From positions 6,816,936-6,880,935 of the forward strand of contig JAUCBN010000017.1 of the NCBI GenBank assembly GCA_035048815.1: a stretch of DNA of 64,000 bases, read 5' to 3'. This stretch comes from Abelmoschus esculentus. Its lineage: Eukaryota > Streptophyta > Magnoliopsida > Malvales > Malvaceae. The notes under the pieces are model-generated. The model was not told the origin of the DNA, made no database searches, and was given only the letters and a program-made list of their open reading frames with translations. Position 1 is the first letter of the stretch, and every line of letters begins with the position of its first letter. A program made the translations under genes and the position numbers. This document shows, one piece after another, positions 12,177-24,039 of this stretch.

Positions 12177-14100
12177 TTTACAAAACCTTTTGGGAAGTTT
12201 GGTTTGGTATGTTCTAGAGTTAAATTTTTTTAAATGTTGCTTATACACGATGATTGTTTAAAATTATATGTTATTGTATGAGATACATAGTGTTTGTTAC
12301 ATGTGATTGGATGTTTGTTATATATATAGTTGTTGATAAAGTATGATTAAATTTTGACATACTTAAATATTGCTATATTAATTGTTGTTTGTAAGCACGA
12401 CAGAATCTTGTTGCTTTGCTATAACATTAGTTATATGTAAATGTGATCATGTGCGTGAGTTGCTTGACTAAGTGAATTGAATATTATGTGACATAGAATA
12501 TTGTTTTAACCATGTTTTAAGGTTATTTTGCATGTAAAATTTATAAATGTAAAATGCGTTTAGATTTTAAATGTTTTATACATTGCTATCAATTAGTCTT
12601 AAAAATGATTTATAAGTTGATCATCTCATGAAATTTGTGGTTTTTGATATTCCATGTAGTATAGGAAACTAGTTTAAATTTGTATTGGTTAATGTATGAG
12701 ACTTTGAGGTGATTTTATATGATGCTTAATACATGTGGAAAATATATTTGTTATATGGTTATATGTTCTTGATGCTAATTATAGTTGATGGTTGAGTATA
12801 TATTGTTGGGGTTTATTTTGGGGTACTCATTACTTTAACTACTACTAGAAAATTATTTTATATTATACTTGAGCTACTTGGAACTTGCTTCGCACTAGCC
12901 TCACAAGTTTTGCAAAATGTTTTTGTATGTTAAAATTGTTTTTCTATTTTATTGTGCTTGATATGGGACAAAAAATAAAGCTAAAACTTGGTAATAGAGG
13001 AGTTACGAGGATCAAAATGAGTAAACAAGTTTGTGTTGTGGTGTTGTGATATTCGATCTTGAGTTAATTGAGTCCTCGATCTTGTTTGAGTGTAAAGTGG
13101 TTTTGAATCAGTTTAGTCTGAGAATCTGTTGTGCTGGTGAATAGTAAAAGACTAGATCACTAGAGTGCCTTTGGGAGTTTCAAAGTGCTTTGTATGCAAG
13201 GTGAATTGAACGTGTTAGAAACGTTCGGTTTATGGTGTAGTTGTGTACTCTTGAGTGCTAAGTTTCTATGGTTTGGAACGTTGAAGAGGTAGAAAGTTGA
13301 AGTTCCAGAGTTGAAGATGTTGTTTGTGATTATGGACAACAATCATGCATATTCTAAGAGAACTTATATGCATATACTTTAGACATCTTAGGACATGTAT
13401 GCTTTCTTGATCATAACATTAGATTGCAATTGCATGCACTTGCATGGCATCTAGGGTGACATACAAGATTCAAGCATACATTGTCCATATTTGCAAATGT
13501 TTCCCTCTTAAAAAAGAAGTTGTGCTGAGGTCAGTTCTTTAGGGAAAATTTATAGGTTTATAAAGCTTCTTGGAAGATACTCTTGTTGGTTTTGAGCCTA
13601 TTGTCTAGTGGGTCGAGTTATTGTTCTGGTTGGGAAATAATTCTTGATAAATTTTAGTTAGTTGGGTTTAGAGATATGGATGGTTGAACACAAGATGAGT
13701 GTTATGAGTTTGATGTTGGTGAAGCGGAAGGCTGGATTTTGCAAGGTTTATTCGATGAAAGTTTAGTTTGTGTAAGAGGTGTTATGTTATCGTTGTGTTT
13801 GGTGGAAGTAATACTTAGTATTTTCTGTTTGGTATGGTTTCGAAAGTATTTAGGTCAAGGGCGTAGCTGATCTTGTGTTTTGTTTTGGAAAGCGCTGGTT
13901 GGATTTTTGGAAAAGAAATAAATATTCTAGAAAAAGAGTTAAGGTGATGAAGGATGCATAACGAACTTGTGTGGACCTTGAGAGATAGTGTTGGTGTCGT
14001 TTGGCTTATCTTTTATATGTTGTGTTCATAAACAGTTGTGTCAGGTTTTTCTTGGGTATGATCAGGTTGTTTGTGGAGGTTTTGGATGTAATCTAATGAG
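12177..14100 (+). other. Decayed internal region of the LTR-B gypsy element
   Basis: No conserved gag or pol motif was recognised. Position after the primer site makes it the leader and first part of an old gypsy element. No polypurine tract or 3' LTR was found in the window. Confidence 0.35.
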
Positions 14101-14893
14101 TGCCTAAAAGGTAGTTATTTACTACCCTTCTCATGGTACTTTATGCATCTATTATACACCAACTTAAACTGAAAGATGAATACTTTGCACAATATTGGAT
14201 ATTCTGTTATCACTACTTACAAAGTCAAAATTTATAGAGAATGCAGATATTATTACATATTCTGTATATGCAAGAATATCCAGGGCTGAAGCAGCGATGA
14301 AGAAGTGTTGAGACCGAGGCAGAGACAAGGCCGCGGTAGCATCCAGAGTGGAGACTATATATAGCCTAGCCGGCCAATTAATGCCTAAGTAGCACCTTAA
14401 TGCCCCGTCAACACTTTAATGCCTCGGTAGCACATTGATGCCGCGGCAGCACCCGAAAAGGCAAAAGTCAATAGGGTAGGCGATTTGAAGAGAAAAATAA
14501 GGTGAACATTTTAAGACAAGAGGAAAAGAAATCAGAGCTGGGAAACACACGAAAAGTCAATGTCAAAGGACATGTGGGAAAAGAATAAGTCAATTGATAA
14601 TTACATTGGACAAGAATAAGTCAATTGAATCCACAATACGACACAACTGGATCCTGACCCACTTTTCCATCCTTGACTTCTTGATCATTTATCTTTATTG
14701 TTTTAGTTAGTTTTCTTAGTTATAATTCAACTCCAATAATTTGTGTCTTTTATTTCATTGTAGAGTGAGAAGAGAAAAGGTAACATATTAAGTATACCAA
14801 TCCCTGTGGAGACGATACTCGATAAATGCTTATCACTTTATTACTTGACGACGTGTACACTTGCACTCAAATTGTGCTTTTATTACACGCATC
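14101..14893 (-). repeat. Inverted partial copy of the TGATGCGTG family
   Basis: Reading on the - strand from 14893, the start TGATGCGTGTAATAAAAGC and the next about 95 bases match the start of the 10058-11382 element. 'cacaactggatcctgaccc' near 14644 is the inverse of 'ggatccagttgtg' near 10288. The far end is not clear and no target duplication was found, so it is probably truncated or rearranged. Confidence 0.55.
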
Positions 14894-15392
14894 AAGTACA
14901 TAAATAAAAGATCTTTATTTTATTTCCTAGTTTATTCATATAAGGACTCTTTTCCCATGTGGCCTTTGACCTTGACTTTTCATGCGTTTTCCTAATCCGA
15001 TTTCTATGTCGCTTGTCTTAAAACGTCCACTTTATTTTTCTCTTCAGATCACCTATCATATGGACATTTGTTCTTCAGGTGCTGCCGCGACATCGGTTGC
15101 CGCGATCTCCAAAGTGATGCCGAGGCGGGTGCTCATCTGTAATTCAGCTTTGATTTTTAGTATCCATCGTGTTATCTGGCATTAATTGTGTGGTAGTTTC
15201 CTGTCTAAGAGAAAAAACCTTTAACCACACTTGTTTTATGCCAAATAATAGATAAATTCATGAATTGAGTGTTGAGATGTTGAAACGTGGAAATTAAGTA
15301 GAACTATCCATTATTTTAGTTAAATATGTCCATTATTAGCAATAATTGAATGAAAAAATGATGTAAAAATAATGACTTTTGAGTACTCGTCA
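14894..15392 (+). repeat. Second partial TGATGCGTG-family piece, opposite orientation
   Basis: 'ttcccatgtggcctttgacc' and the 'gctgccgcgacatcggttgccgcgatc' block near 15080 parallel the 11030-11200 part of the 10058 element, and the segment ends 'gagtactcgtca' like 'gagcacttatca'. It lies head-to-tail beside an inverted piece, so the pair probably arose by rearrangement or nested insertion. Confidence 0.4.
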
Positions 15393-15935
15393 CCTGGTCA
15401 TAGGAGTTTGTACTTAGAGCTCTCAACCGAACAATCATTTTCCTATTATTTTCAGTACGTTAGGTATGAGAATTTTTACTTCAGTTATTTTAGAAATAGT
15501 TAAGGATTGATATGTTTTTAATTTTATACATGAACCATTTATTTAATTTATTTTATTTTTAAATAAGAATATATTAAAATTTGTTATTATCTTTTTGCTT
15601 TTAGTGTTACAAGTTTTATTTAAAATTACCCTTTTCGTTTACTTAATTCTAAAGTTTTAATAATTATAATTTTTACCTATCTTATACCTCAAGTAAAAAA
15701 TAATGGGTTACAACCATCCCTAACACCATCTTAAATTCTAAACTTTAAACTCACACATTAAACTTCTAAAACTTTACAAAAGGTGGAGAATATTTTAAAA
15801 TTTTGAATTTTCAAATGAATAAGAGGGAGATTTTAATGACTTTAAAACTTTATTATCTTATTTAAATTTTGCCTTTATTAGGGGGAGAAATCTCAATAAT
15901 AACTTTTTAAGTTTTATTATATCGAAAGAAGATAT
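15393..15935. other. AT-rich sequence before the copia 3' LTR
   Basis: No gene recognised. It contains 'agggggagaaatctc' near 15880, which resembles the polypurine region that precedes Sirevirus 3' LTRs, though it lies about 55 bases from the proposed LTR start. Confidence 0.35.
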
Positions 15936-16687
15936 TGTTGGGATTTTGTTTTGATATAATAATTTAAAAAATATTTTTAGACTTGATTTAATTGTTGTAA
16001 AACTTATTTAAAGCCCAGACAATTTGAAATATGTTTATATGGTTTCATAAGCTTTACAAATATTTTTAAATGCTTTTAAATGTCCAAAATGTTAATTTTA
16101 TAAGCCTTAAACTAGTACACCTTTGGTATGTATCAATACGCATATTGAAACTAAATTACAGATTCTAAATATCATACCGAAACAACACTTCTATACTGGT
16201 ACAATAGGCAAAGTTTCGAAACCTTGCTAGAGGTTTAGAAACATTTCTACATTTTCTACCTCCAATGAATATTTTCCTAAACGAGAGTGTATAGATACGG
16301 GTACACGTGTACCGATATTAAAAGCACTAAAATGAAAAATTTTGCTTGGTTTGTTTCGAAACCTTCAAGAAGGATCTCTTGTTTGGTTTGTTTTTCACTT
16401 TTAAGAGGTCTCTCAAAAGCTCAAGTTGTGATATTTGAATGCTAGATTTGTGTTGAGTCTAGGTTATAACGGCTTCCTCCTAATCCTAGAGGAAAGGAAG
16501 AAATTTAAAGTGAATTTGGAGATCTTTAGTGGGGGAAACTAAGGTACTGGATGTAAGATTTGGTTAAGAACTAGAACCACTCTAAATTATTGTCTCTTTT
16601 AATCTTTTTGTTTCTTAGTTCAAATCACCCAACCAACCACTTCTTCACCATTTGACAGTCATTTCGGTTGAAGCATCGAGCCCAACA
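15936..16687 (+). repeat. Probable 3' LTR of the Sirevirus-like copia
   Basis: It starts TGTTGGGATTTTG and ends GAGCCCAACA, giving inverted TGTTGGG/CCCAACA termini. Its last about 550 bases align with 1120-1911. If the two are the LTRs of one element, everything between them (about 14 kb) was inserted into or belongs to that copia. Flanking duplication cannot be tested because the left LTR border is missing. Confidence 0.5.
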
Positions 16688-18297
16688 CATAAAAATAAAT
16701 TTTATAATTTATTTTATTCGTTATATCTTTTGTTAAACAACAAATATTATTATCAAACAGATAATATCATACTTTAAGGTCTTAAACATAATAATATCAT
16801 AATATTATTACCAAACTAAAATCATGCTTTAAGGTATTAAGATCATCATATAAATGGCTACAACTTATTTAAAAATTTACGATTACCTTAAATTTACATA
16901 TATGATTTTAACATCACCATATTTTATATCAAATAAGCAATTTAATCGTATAATAAATAAATTCTATATTTGTTTGTTAGTTTTCATTAATAGACAATGT
17001 TACCTTACGCCAAACTTTTATTTCTATGAATAAGGTTTTATCAATACATGGAAGAATGTATTCACATAATGCAAAAATTAAAAATTGCTAAATTCATTAT
17101 TTTACTCCAACAAAAAAAAACAATCGAGAATTGATTTTAATTCTAATAAGTTATTTTTTTTATTTTGATATTTTATAAAATTCGTAACTATAGTTACGTA
17201 TCATGACAATTTCTATAACATATTTGACCCTTTTTGAGATTTATGCAAACCCATTTATAAGACAAGAAAATTTCATGAAAACGAATTTATTCGTTCTCTC
17301 AATTTTGAAGAGTAGGTTTAACAAACCCATTTTAATCGTCAATATTTTAATTGTCTTAAATTGGAAATTTATTCGCCTTGGATTAAAAACTATAAAAAAT
17401 GTCTTAGGATTGTTAAAGATTAGTGATAATCCAAGAATTAATATAATAAAATAAATATTATTATTTAACCGAACATTACAAAATTAAAATTAAAATTATC
17501 CAATATACGTAAAGAAAATCAAAGTGAATAGTGTTGAGACATGCACGACCACCTTTTTTGTAAGATAGATTTTCAAATGGTGTTCCAGTTTGTTGGTTAG
17601 CACTCTTTTAACCACTTCGATAACTTTCTAGAGTCTTTTTCGTACATCGTTCTAGGATTGGGGACCCCCTTCTGGTGGGCCTTCTTTCACCAGTCGTCTA
17701 TCTCCGAGAATATAACAATGAAGATGGTTTTAACAGTAGCATGATTCTAGAGCTCACAAACGTAACCTTGTCTTTCCTCATCATCGAAAATAGTATGTAA
17801 TTTTAGAGAGTTTTGAAAATTTTTGAGTTGCATTTAAATTAAAAAGAATGATATTCTATTTATAGGGGAGTATATGAGATATCATATAATTATTTTTAGT
17901 ATATAAGATATCATTGTAAAGGTATTATAGAGTATAATAAGAACCTATAAAATCATTATTCGAGTTTCTACCTTTACTCATCCAAAATATGACTCAAAGT
18001 TACTATTTTTCTCATATGTTTCCAATAGTAGAACCTATCGACTATAATTTTCTCATCAAGAAGATGATAATTTCAAGAAATATTGAGTTTGATAAAACAA
18101 AACATTGAGGATGGAGCTCAGAAAAAAGTTGAACTATTTTTTAACAAAGATAAAGATGATGACGACTTAATCAATTAGGATAACAAAGTGATGATAAAGA
18201 GAATCCTGAAGCACAAATGACTGAATTTTAAAGTTCAACACAAAAGAGAAGAGTGCAAAAAATACAAGAATTATGAAACTTTTTTTTTACTGACAAC
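16688..18297. other. AT-rich intergenic sequence
   Basis: Nothing recognisable. The open frame at 17203-17454 is short, AT-rich and unlike any family I know. A GC-richer island near 17570-17720 has no clear coding sense. Confidence 0.5.
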
Positions 18298-18302
18298 TAT
18301 TA

Positions 18303-18560
18303 TGTTATGAACCAAAAAATATTATGTCGTGGGGATCACTCAAATTGGTTAGTTTTTTAGATGGTGGTATTATCGATATAAATAAGCCAAAGAGGCTCTA
18401 GGAAAAGGTTATGGATATTGTAAAAATTGATTGCGGCTAATTCTCTCCCTAATCCCTTCTTCTTCTTATCCCCTTTCTCTGTTCTACAAATTTTCTTTCT
18501 ATTTGTGAATTTAATTTTTGAGTATTTCATTTCTTACCTTTGTTATTTGAGATCATAACA
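18303..18560 (+). repeat. 5' LTR of the gene-capturing gypsy element
   Basis: 258 bp, TGTTATGAACC..GATCATAACA. Matches 35401-35661 throughout its length by eye. The upstream TATTA duplicates the bases after the 3' LTR. Confidence 0.9.
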
Positions 18561-18579
18561 TTGGTGCTTTCATTGAGAG
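18561..18579 (+). other. Primer binding site
   Basis: TTGGTGCTTTCATTGAGAG lies directly against the LTR end, where reverse transcription is primed. I cannot say which tRNA it matches. Confidence 0.65.
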
Positions 18580-18581
18580 AT

Positions 18582-18960
18582 GATGAGCGATATTAAAACA
18601 ATCAAAACACTCCAAAAAATATCTATTCATCATGAACGATCGTTGATCGCGCTTCAGAACACCACTGCAGAAAACAAACAAACGCTTCAGGATATACTAC
18701 GTTAATTGGTTGTTATCTCATCAAAATTGGAAATTACTTTCACAATATACACAAGAAATGAAGGAACGAAAAAATAATCCGAAAGTCCCATCATGTGTTT
18801 GATGAATTGCCAGAACCAACGGATGAAGAACCTGAGGGGGATATAGGTGCAACGGATAATACAAACAAGAAATGTGTCGAGGGCATGAAGAAGAGCAAAG
18901 CATCATTCATAGCATCTATGAACTGTGAAGATCAACTTCAAGTATAGCGGTTGATGCGGT
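18582..18960 (+). pseudogene. Gypsy gag N-terminal remnant
   Basis: A start codon near 18582 opens a frame of about 40 codons reading 'MSDIKTIKTL..' with 'ENKQTLQDIL', then a stop; the same style of charged, helical N-terminus is common in plant gypsy gag proteins. Stops follow in every frame. The family assignment rests mainly on position between primer site and captured genes, so the function is not proven by motif. It is the only gag sequence left in this element. Confidence 0.4.
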
Positions 18961-18992
18961 AAACTTTTCATCTCAGATTCAAATATGATAGC

Positions 18993-19391
18993 ATTGGTGA
19001 TGAATGCACTCATCGGGGAATCTCCAATTCACTGAGGTTTTGAGCTGGTGGCCTAATTCTCAAGGCTACTGTGTTGAAATTGGAGATGGATCTTGGAATT
19101 CATGGACAATGCTCCTCTCTGAACAGACGTCAATTGTTTGTGAGCAGGTGAAAAAATGAGTAAACTTAGCAAGGGTTACAACATTGTTGGACTCTCCCAG
19201 GGTAATTTAATTGGTCAAGGGGTTATTGAACTTTATGATGGAGGACCCCTATCAAGAATTTCATATCGCTGGAGGGCCTCATGTTGTTACTACATCAATT
19301 CCCTTTTATGGATCTGTTCTGATATGCATACTTCTGGATAGCATAATCAAATTTGGAGTCTATAGCAACTATTGTCAGGAACACTTGGCAC
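18993..19391 (+). pseudogene. Captured palmitoyl-protein thioesterase (PPT1-like) fragment
   Basis: Palmitoyl-protein thioesterases are lysosomal or vacuolar alpha/beta hydrolases that remove fatty acyl groups from cysteines. Seen in order: 'FTEVLSWWPNSQGYC', 'IGDGSW', 'EQTSIVCEQV' (19020-19150), then 'LSKGYNIVGLSQGN' with the G-L-S-Q-G nucleophile motif (Ser codon 19195-19197), 'DGGP', 'GGPHVVTTSIP' and 'VYSN..CQEHLA' ending near 19391. This follows the family in order over about 130 codons. One frame change lies at about 19155 and another near 19250, so no intact product is made. There is no recognisable intron, and the piece lies inside an LTR element between gag and pol remnants. I infer capture of spliced mRNA during reverse transcription. 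The His and Asp of the catalytic triad lie beyond the fragment. Confidence 0.75.
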
Positions 19392-19550
19392 ACCCAGTGG
19401 GACCACCACAAGTTCTAGTAGGTTTAGTGACGAATTTTCAAATCATTATTATGATTTTAGAGTTTGGTGTAGTGATCTAGAAAATAGGTTTCATCACGTT
19501 TGGATTATTATGAACTATGATCCAGGGGACTCTCAGTTACAAAAATTTGT
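19392..19550 (+). other. Unassigned sequence between the two captured gene fragments
   Basis: About 160 bp with an open frame reading 'SGTTTSSSRFSDEFSN..'. It may be diverged apyrase N-terminus, thioesterase sequence or a third source; I could not decide. Confidence 0.4.
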
Positions 19551-20129
19551 AATGGTGAGAATCTACTGCTCAAACCTTGTCTGAGCTACTATATGAAAGA
19601 CCCACAAGTTGTAGCAAATGTATTACTTTCACTTCTTGACAAAGTAAAAAGTGTTGTGCTACTACAATTGCGATCAAAAGCTCCTGTCAGAGTTGGGATA
19701 ACTGCACGTCTAAGGACATTAGAAGGTGATGCAGTTGACAAAATTTTACAAACAGTTAGGAAACTTTTGAAAGATAGAAGCACTCTAAAATCAGAGATAA
19801 ATGATATTAAAAATCTGAATGGCTTTCAAAAAGGTTCTTATGAGTGGGTGATAATAAATTACCTATTAAGAAAATTGGGAGAAACATACAAAAATACAGT
19901 TGACATAAATGATCTCGGTGAGGAATCTATGCAAATGGCATATGTCATCTCACAGGATGTTGCTTCAGAGGCTCGAAGTGTACAAGCTGAAAAGGACAAT
20001 TATACAAATGAAAGGTACTTGAAGGGATCAAAATATTACCTTTATGTTCATAATTATTTGCACTATAGCCCATTTACAGCTCGGGCCGAAATTTTACAAT
20101 CATCTAATGATTTTTACAACCCAGGCATC
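19551..20129 (+). pseudogene. Captured apyrase (GDA1/CD39 NTPDase) fragment, main part
   Basis: Apyrases hydrolyse nucleoside tri- and diphosphates in the plant Golgi or outside the cell. The frame is open from about 19551 to the edge of the nested insertion. Motifs in order: 'LKPCLSYYMKDPQ', 'LQLRSKAPVRVGITARLR' (apyrase conserved region 2, family form P-V-R-V-G-A-T-A-G-L-R), 'GSYEWVIINYLL' (region 3), 'DLGEESMQMAY' (region 4) and 'YLYVHNYLHY' with 'ARAEIL'. Region 4 is normally D-L-G-G-G-S; here two glycines are Glu-Glu, and G-L-R of region 2 is R-L-R, so the nucleotide-binding site is damaged. Region 1 and the C-terminal half are missing or beyond the insertion. At least 190 codons run without an intron, which favours mRNA capture. 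The alignment resumes at 35069. Confidence 0.85.
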
Positions 20130-22011
20130 TGTAGCGACCCTTTTTTTTTAATAAAAATATTTAAAAAAATGGTTTAAAGGTTAAAAGTTCGGTGGAGTTT
20201 GAAAATTCGGTATTCGAAGATGACACCTGAAGAACAGGATGTCACTCTTAATAAAATACCGTTAACATTCAAAAATTAGTTAATCGGTTAGAGTCGCCAT
20301 CGATCGTTCAAAAAGGTGGATCGAACACCGAGAAAACAAAACCAGAGATGGGTTCGAGAGTTGGTTACGTTTGGGGAAGGATTAGCACTCCCATAACGCC
20401 CAAAAATTGGTACCTAAAGGTTTGCATCATAATTTTTAAGAAAATATAATATTCGAATTAAATTAATTTTTAATTTAAGATGCATATCCTAATATCCACG
20501 ACAATTCGAAGAAGATAACACCCGAAGAACGAAATGTTACTCCCAATAGAATATATCGGGATAATAATTATAATGAACCATAAAAATAATTATATAAAAA
20601 TAACAATATATAAATAAAAGTATATAACTGTATTCATAATATAATAATATTATTAACACGTGCAAATAAAATAATAAGAAATGAAATGCATATAACTGTA
20701 CAACATATTTACATTCATAAACATAAAGTAATACATGAATGACGGGAAATATAAAATTCATATTAAAATCATTAATAGATATTAAGAAACAAGTATGAAA
20801 ATAAATTTACACACGATTATATTTACGTGTATACACTGTACAAAAGCATAATAATATTATTAATATTATTGATAAAGGATTGAAAATGAAATTAAATTAA
20901 AAGAATCAAATTTAAAATAATTAAGGGACACGATTGCAAAGACTTTAAGCTACCGAGGACCAAGGGGATGAATAATTTAAAGCGGAAGAACTATTATGAT
21001 ATTTTTACCATTTTTAATTAGGTTGTCCAGATCAAATCGAATAAGCAGTGAAATTAGGTGACTGAATTATAAAGAAACATGGAGGTAATTACAAAATAAT
21101 TAACACTTAAAGGGATCAAATCTGGTATTGTACCATGAGGAAAGGCTAAAACATTAAGCGCTGAGAGATAAGGGACTAATCATGCAATTCTACCTTTTAC
21201 CTTAAACTAAGTATAAGATAAAAGTAGGATCTGATTTAGTTTTTTGCTTTACAATTTCCAACCGGCAGCACCATTTCTTTATCTCTCTGTTCCTCTTCCC
21301 CACAGTGATCGATTGGAGGATATTCACGGTGGCTCGTCGCTCACCGGCAATGGCCACCGCCATCGGAGATCGTTGGAGATTCAAAGAACCCAACTTTCCG
21401 AAAGCTTTTGACGCGTGGAGTTCAAATATAAACTCGGATTTTCAAATGGAAGCGTGTACAAGCGTAGATCTACGAAAAAAGTTAAGTCGATTTGAATATT
21501 TTTTTTACTATTTTTTTATTATTCTCTCTTTTTCTCGGATATCAAATCTAGAGATTTTCTTGTGTCAAATATTCTCTTTTTTTTCGAATATGAAGGGAAG
21601 AGATCCCTTTATCAATTACATGTTTCGGGTTTTATACTTAGTTTCAAAAACATTAAATAATATAAAATCCTTCATCTTGATCTTGTTTCTGCCCATAGAT
21701 CTGGCGTGATTCAGAATATAATCTTCTTTTCTTTTACTTTGCAGGCTCCATTTAAATTCTAGGCGGTGGTGGCAGCATGGAGAGGCGGTGGTCGGCCCTA
21801 TGACAAATGGGAGAGCGACACGTGGCATTTTGTATGGAGGCGGCTGGCAGAGAGGCATTGTGGCTAGGGTTATCAAGGGTTAGGTTATTAGGTTTTGTAA
21901 TTTTAGGATTAGGGTTAGGTTATTGGATATGGGTCTGATAGGTGTATTGGGCTAATGGGTTTAGTGTAATGGATTTTTAGTTTGTGGGCCCATTAAAAAT
22001 GGGTTATTACA
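20130..22011 (-). repeat. 3' LTR of the Tat-type element
   Basis: 1882 bp. Nearly all of it can be laid over 33190-35068 with scattered substitutions and a few short indels. On the + strand it begins TGTAGCGACCC and ends GGGTTATTACA. Confidence 0.9.
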
Positions 22012-22027
22012 GTTGCCCCTTTTTGCT
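22012..22027 (-). other. Polypurine tract of the Tat-type element
   Basis: On the - strand GAGCAAAAAGGGGCAAC abuts the start of the 3' LTR, the expected plus-strand primer site. Confidence 0.75.
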
Positions 22028-22487
22028 CATTATTGTGTAACGACAATAGAGCAAAGATAAAAAATAACCCATTTTATGTGGTATGATTTCAGGATTCATC
22101 TTTAGCAAGGTGAGGGCTCTTTTAGTAAGGTTATGATTCTTTTGGTAAGGTTGAGGTTCTTCTGGTAAGGTTAAGGTTATTTTGGGTATGGTTATGATTC
22201 TCTTGGTAAGGTTTGAGGTTCTTTTAGGCAAGGTTGGGGTTCTTTTGGGTAAGGTTTTGGTCGACCACTGCCTTTTCTTGGTCATCACTTGATCTTCACG
22301 GTTGCTTCGAAACAAAATTCTTCAAAACTGAGACTTCGAGACTACAACTTCTCCATTTCTTGTTCTTCTATCAAATGCCTCGGATGAGCAGATTCTTCTT
22401 GTGTAGAGTCTTGTTTGTCTTTGGCAGAGTCTTTATGTTGTGAATCCTTCTTGTGTTTTCGTCTCTTCTTCAGATGTCAACACTGCA
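22028..22487 (-). other. Tat 3' region with short repeated 'ttcttttggtaaggtt' motifs
   Basis: From about 22105 to 22260 the motif 'ggtaaggtt(a/g)..ttct' recurs roughly every 24-28 bases. No gene recognised. Confidence 0.6.
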
Positions 22488-23080
22488 AGTTCTTCCTATA
22501 TAGAACCTTCTGCGTCTTAAGTTGAGAGTTCTTCCTGAACTTCTCGTTATAGATTCTTCCTATATAGAATCTTTTGTGTCTTCAATCCCAAGTGTTCTTC
22601 CTGATGTAGAACTTCTTGCTAGAGATTCTTGCTCTCACAGAATCTTTTGCATCTTCAAAGGTTCTTCCTATATAGAACTTCTCGCTGAAGATTCTTTCTC
22701 TAATAGAATCTTTGCGCTTTGAAGTCTTCAAATCAAGAGTTCTTCCTATATAGAACTTCTCGCTAGAGATTCTTGCTCTCATAAAGTCTTTCGCATTTTG
22801 AATTTCAAAAGTTCTTCCTATATAGAACTTCTCGCTAGAGATTCTTGCTCTCATAGAATCTTTCGCGTTTTGAATTTAAGAGTTCTTCCTATATAAAACT
22901 TCTCGTCGTCGATTCTTCCTATATAGAATCTTTTGCTTGTTCCAAGGGTTCTTCCTATATAGAACTTCTCGCTGGAGATTTTTTCTTTAATAGAATCTTG
23001 TAAGTTCTTCCTATATAAAACTTTTTGATGCGGACTTTTCCTATATAGAGTCTTTCATGCTGTGAGTTCTTCTTGTATAG
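22488..23080. repeat. Tandem repeat array 1 in the Tat 3' region
   Basis: A unit of roughly 60-80 bases built on 'gttcttcctatatagaactt' plus 'ctcgctagagattcttgctctc' and 'atagaatctttcgc' recurs about eight times with changes. Frames through it look like a repeated peptide but have no sign of being a gene. Confidence 0.8.
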
Positions 23081-23334
23081 AAGTTCTTAGTTGATTCTCC
23101 TCTTGAGTCTTGAGATTGTTGGTTCTTCTTGTATGAAATCTTCCGGTTGATTCTCCTCTCGAATCTTTAGTTTGCTGGTCTTCTAGTTGATTCTTCTCTC
23201 GGATCTTTAGTTTGGTGCTTCTTCTTGCTTAGAATATTCATCTTGCAATCATGAGTTCTTTCTTCTCTATTGTGTAGATTCAAATTATCTTATGATTCTT
23301 GAATATCATCTCTCTTTGGTTTGGCTCATGGATC

Positions 23335-23745
23335 TTATTTACATTTTTCCCAAATGCACAGGGATTAACGGATTTGGAATGCCTTTACCGGTAGCCGTTT
23401 GCTCCGGGCTAGTTGTACCATTTCCTTGGGTACAATCAGTTTGTACCAATAAAGAGATTGGATTTTTTTCAAAAGATTTATTTTCTTTCGACCATTTATG
23501 AAAATGAATTTAATGGACATTTGAAATTTGAATGGTCTTCATCTTGAACAATCATTTGATCTTCTTTGCATTTTTCTCAAATGCATAGGGATTATCGGTT
23601 TTGAATTGCCTTTACCGGTAGCCGTTTGCTCCGGGCTAGTTGTACCATTTCCCTTGATACAATCAGTTTGTATCAATCAAGAGATTGGATTTTTCCAAAG
23701 AATTTATCTTCCTTCGACCATTTGTGAAAATGGATTTTGATGGAC
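23335..23745. repeat. Two-copy direct repeat in the Tat 3' region
   Basis: A block of about 170 bases containing 'accggtagccgtttgctccg' and 'ggctagttgtaccatttcc' occurs twice, about 227 bases apart. No coding function recognised. Confidence 0.8.
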
Positions 23746-24039
23746 CTTTGAATAGTCTCTCATCTTTTTTCAATCATTTGATATCCTTATGGAAGATTTT
23801 AATTAAAAATTGGTTTTAAGAAAAACCTCATTTTCAAAGGATCGAGTTGATTTTATTGAAAAAACATCCTTATGAAAGGATCAAGTTTCTCTTTCTTTTT
23901 TCAAGAAAAATCTTTGAGTTACCAGTTACATCTTAGTCTCGAGAAGGCATCCTTGGAACGCTAAATCCTCTTGGAATTTTTATTTTTCCTTGATGAACTC
24001 TTTGAACTTCAAATATCAAAATATTAGTTAGTAGTCTTG

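Noticed and set aside
17203..17454. An 83-codon open frame as a gene
   Set aside because: AT-rich sequence, no family likeness, no promoter or splice context.
22582..22854. A repeat peptide ('ISSEKFYIGRT' recurring) on the - strand
   Set aside because: It is the translation of the tandem DNA array; other frames repeat as well and there is no start context or homologous family.
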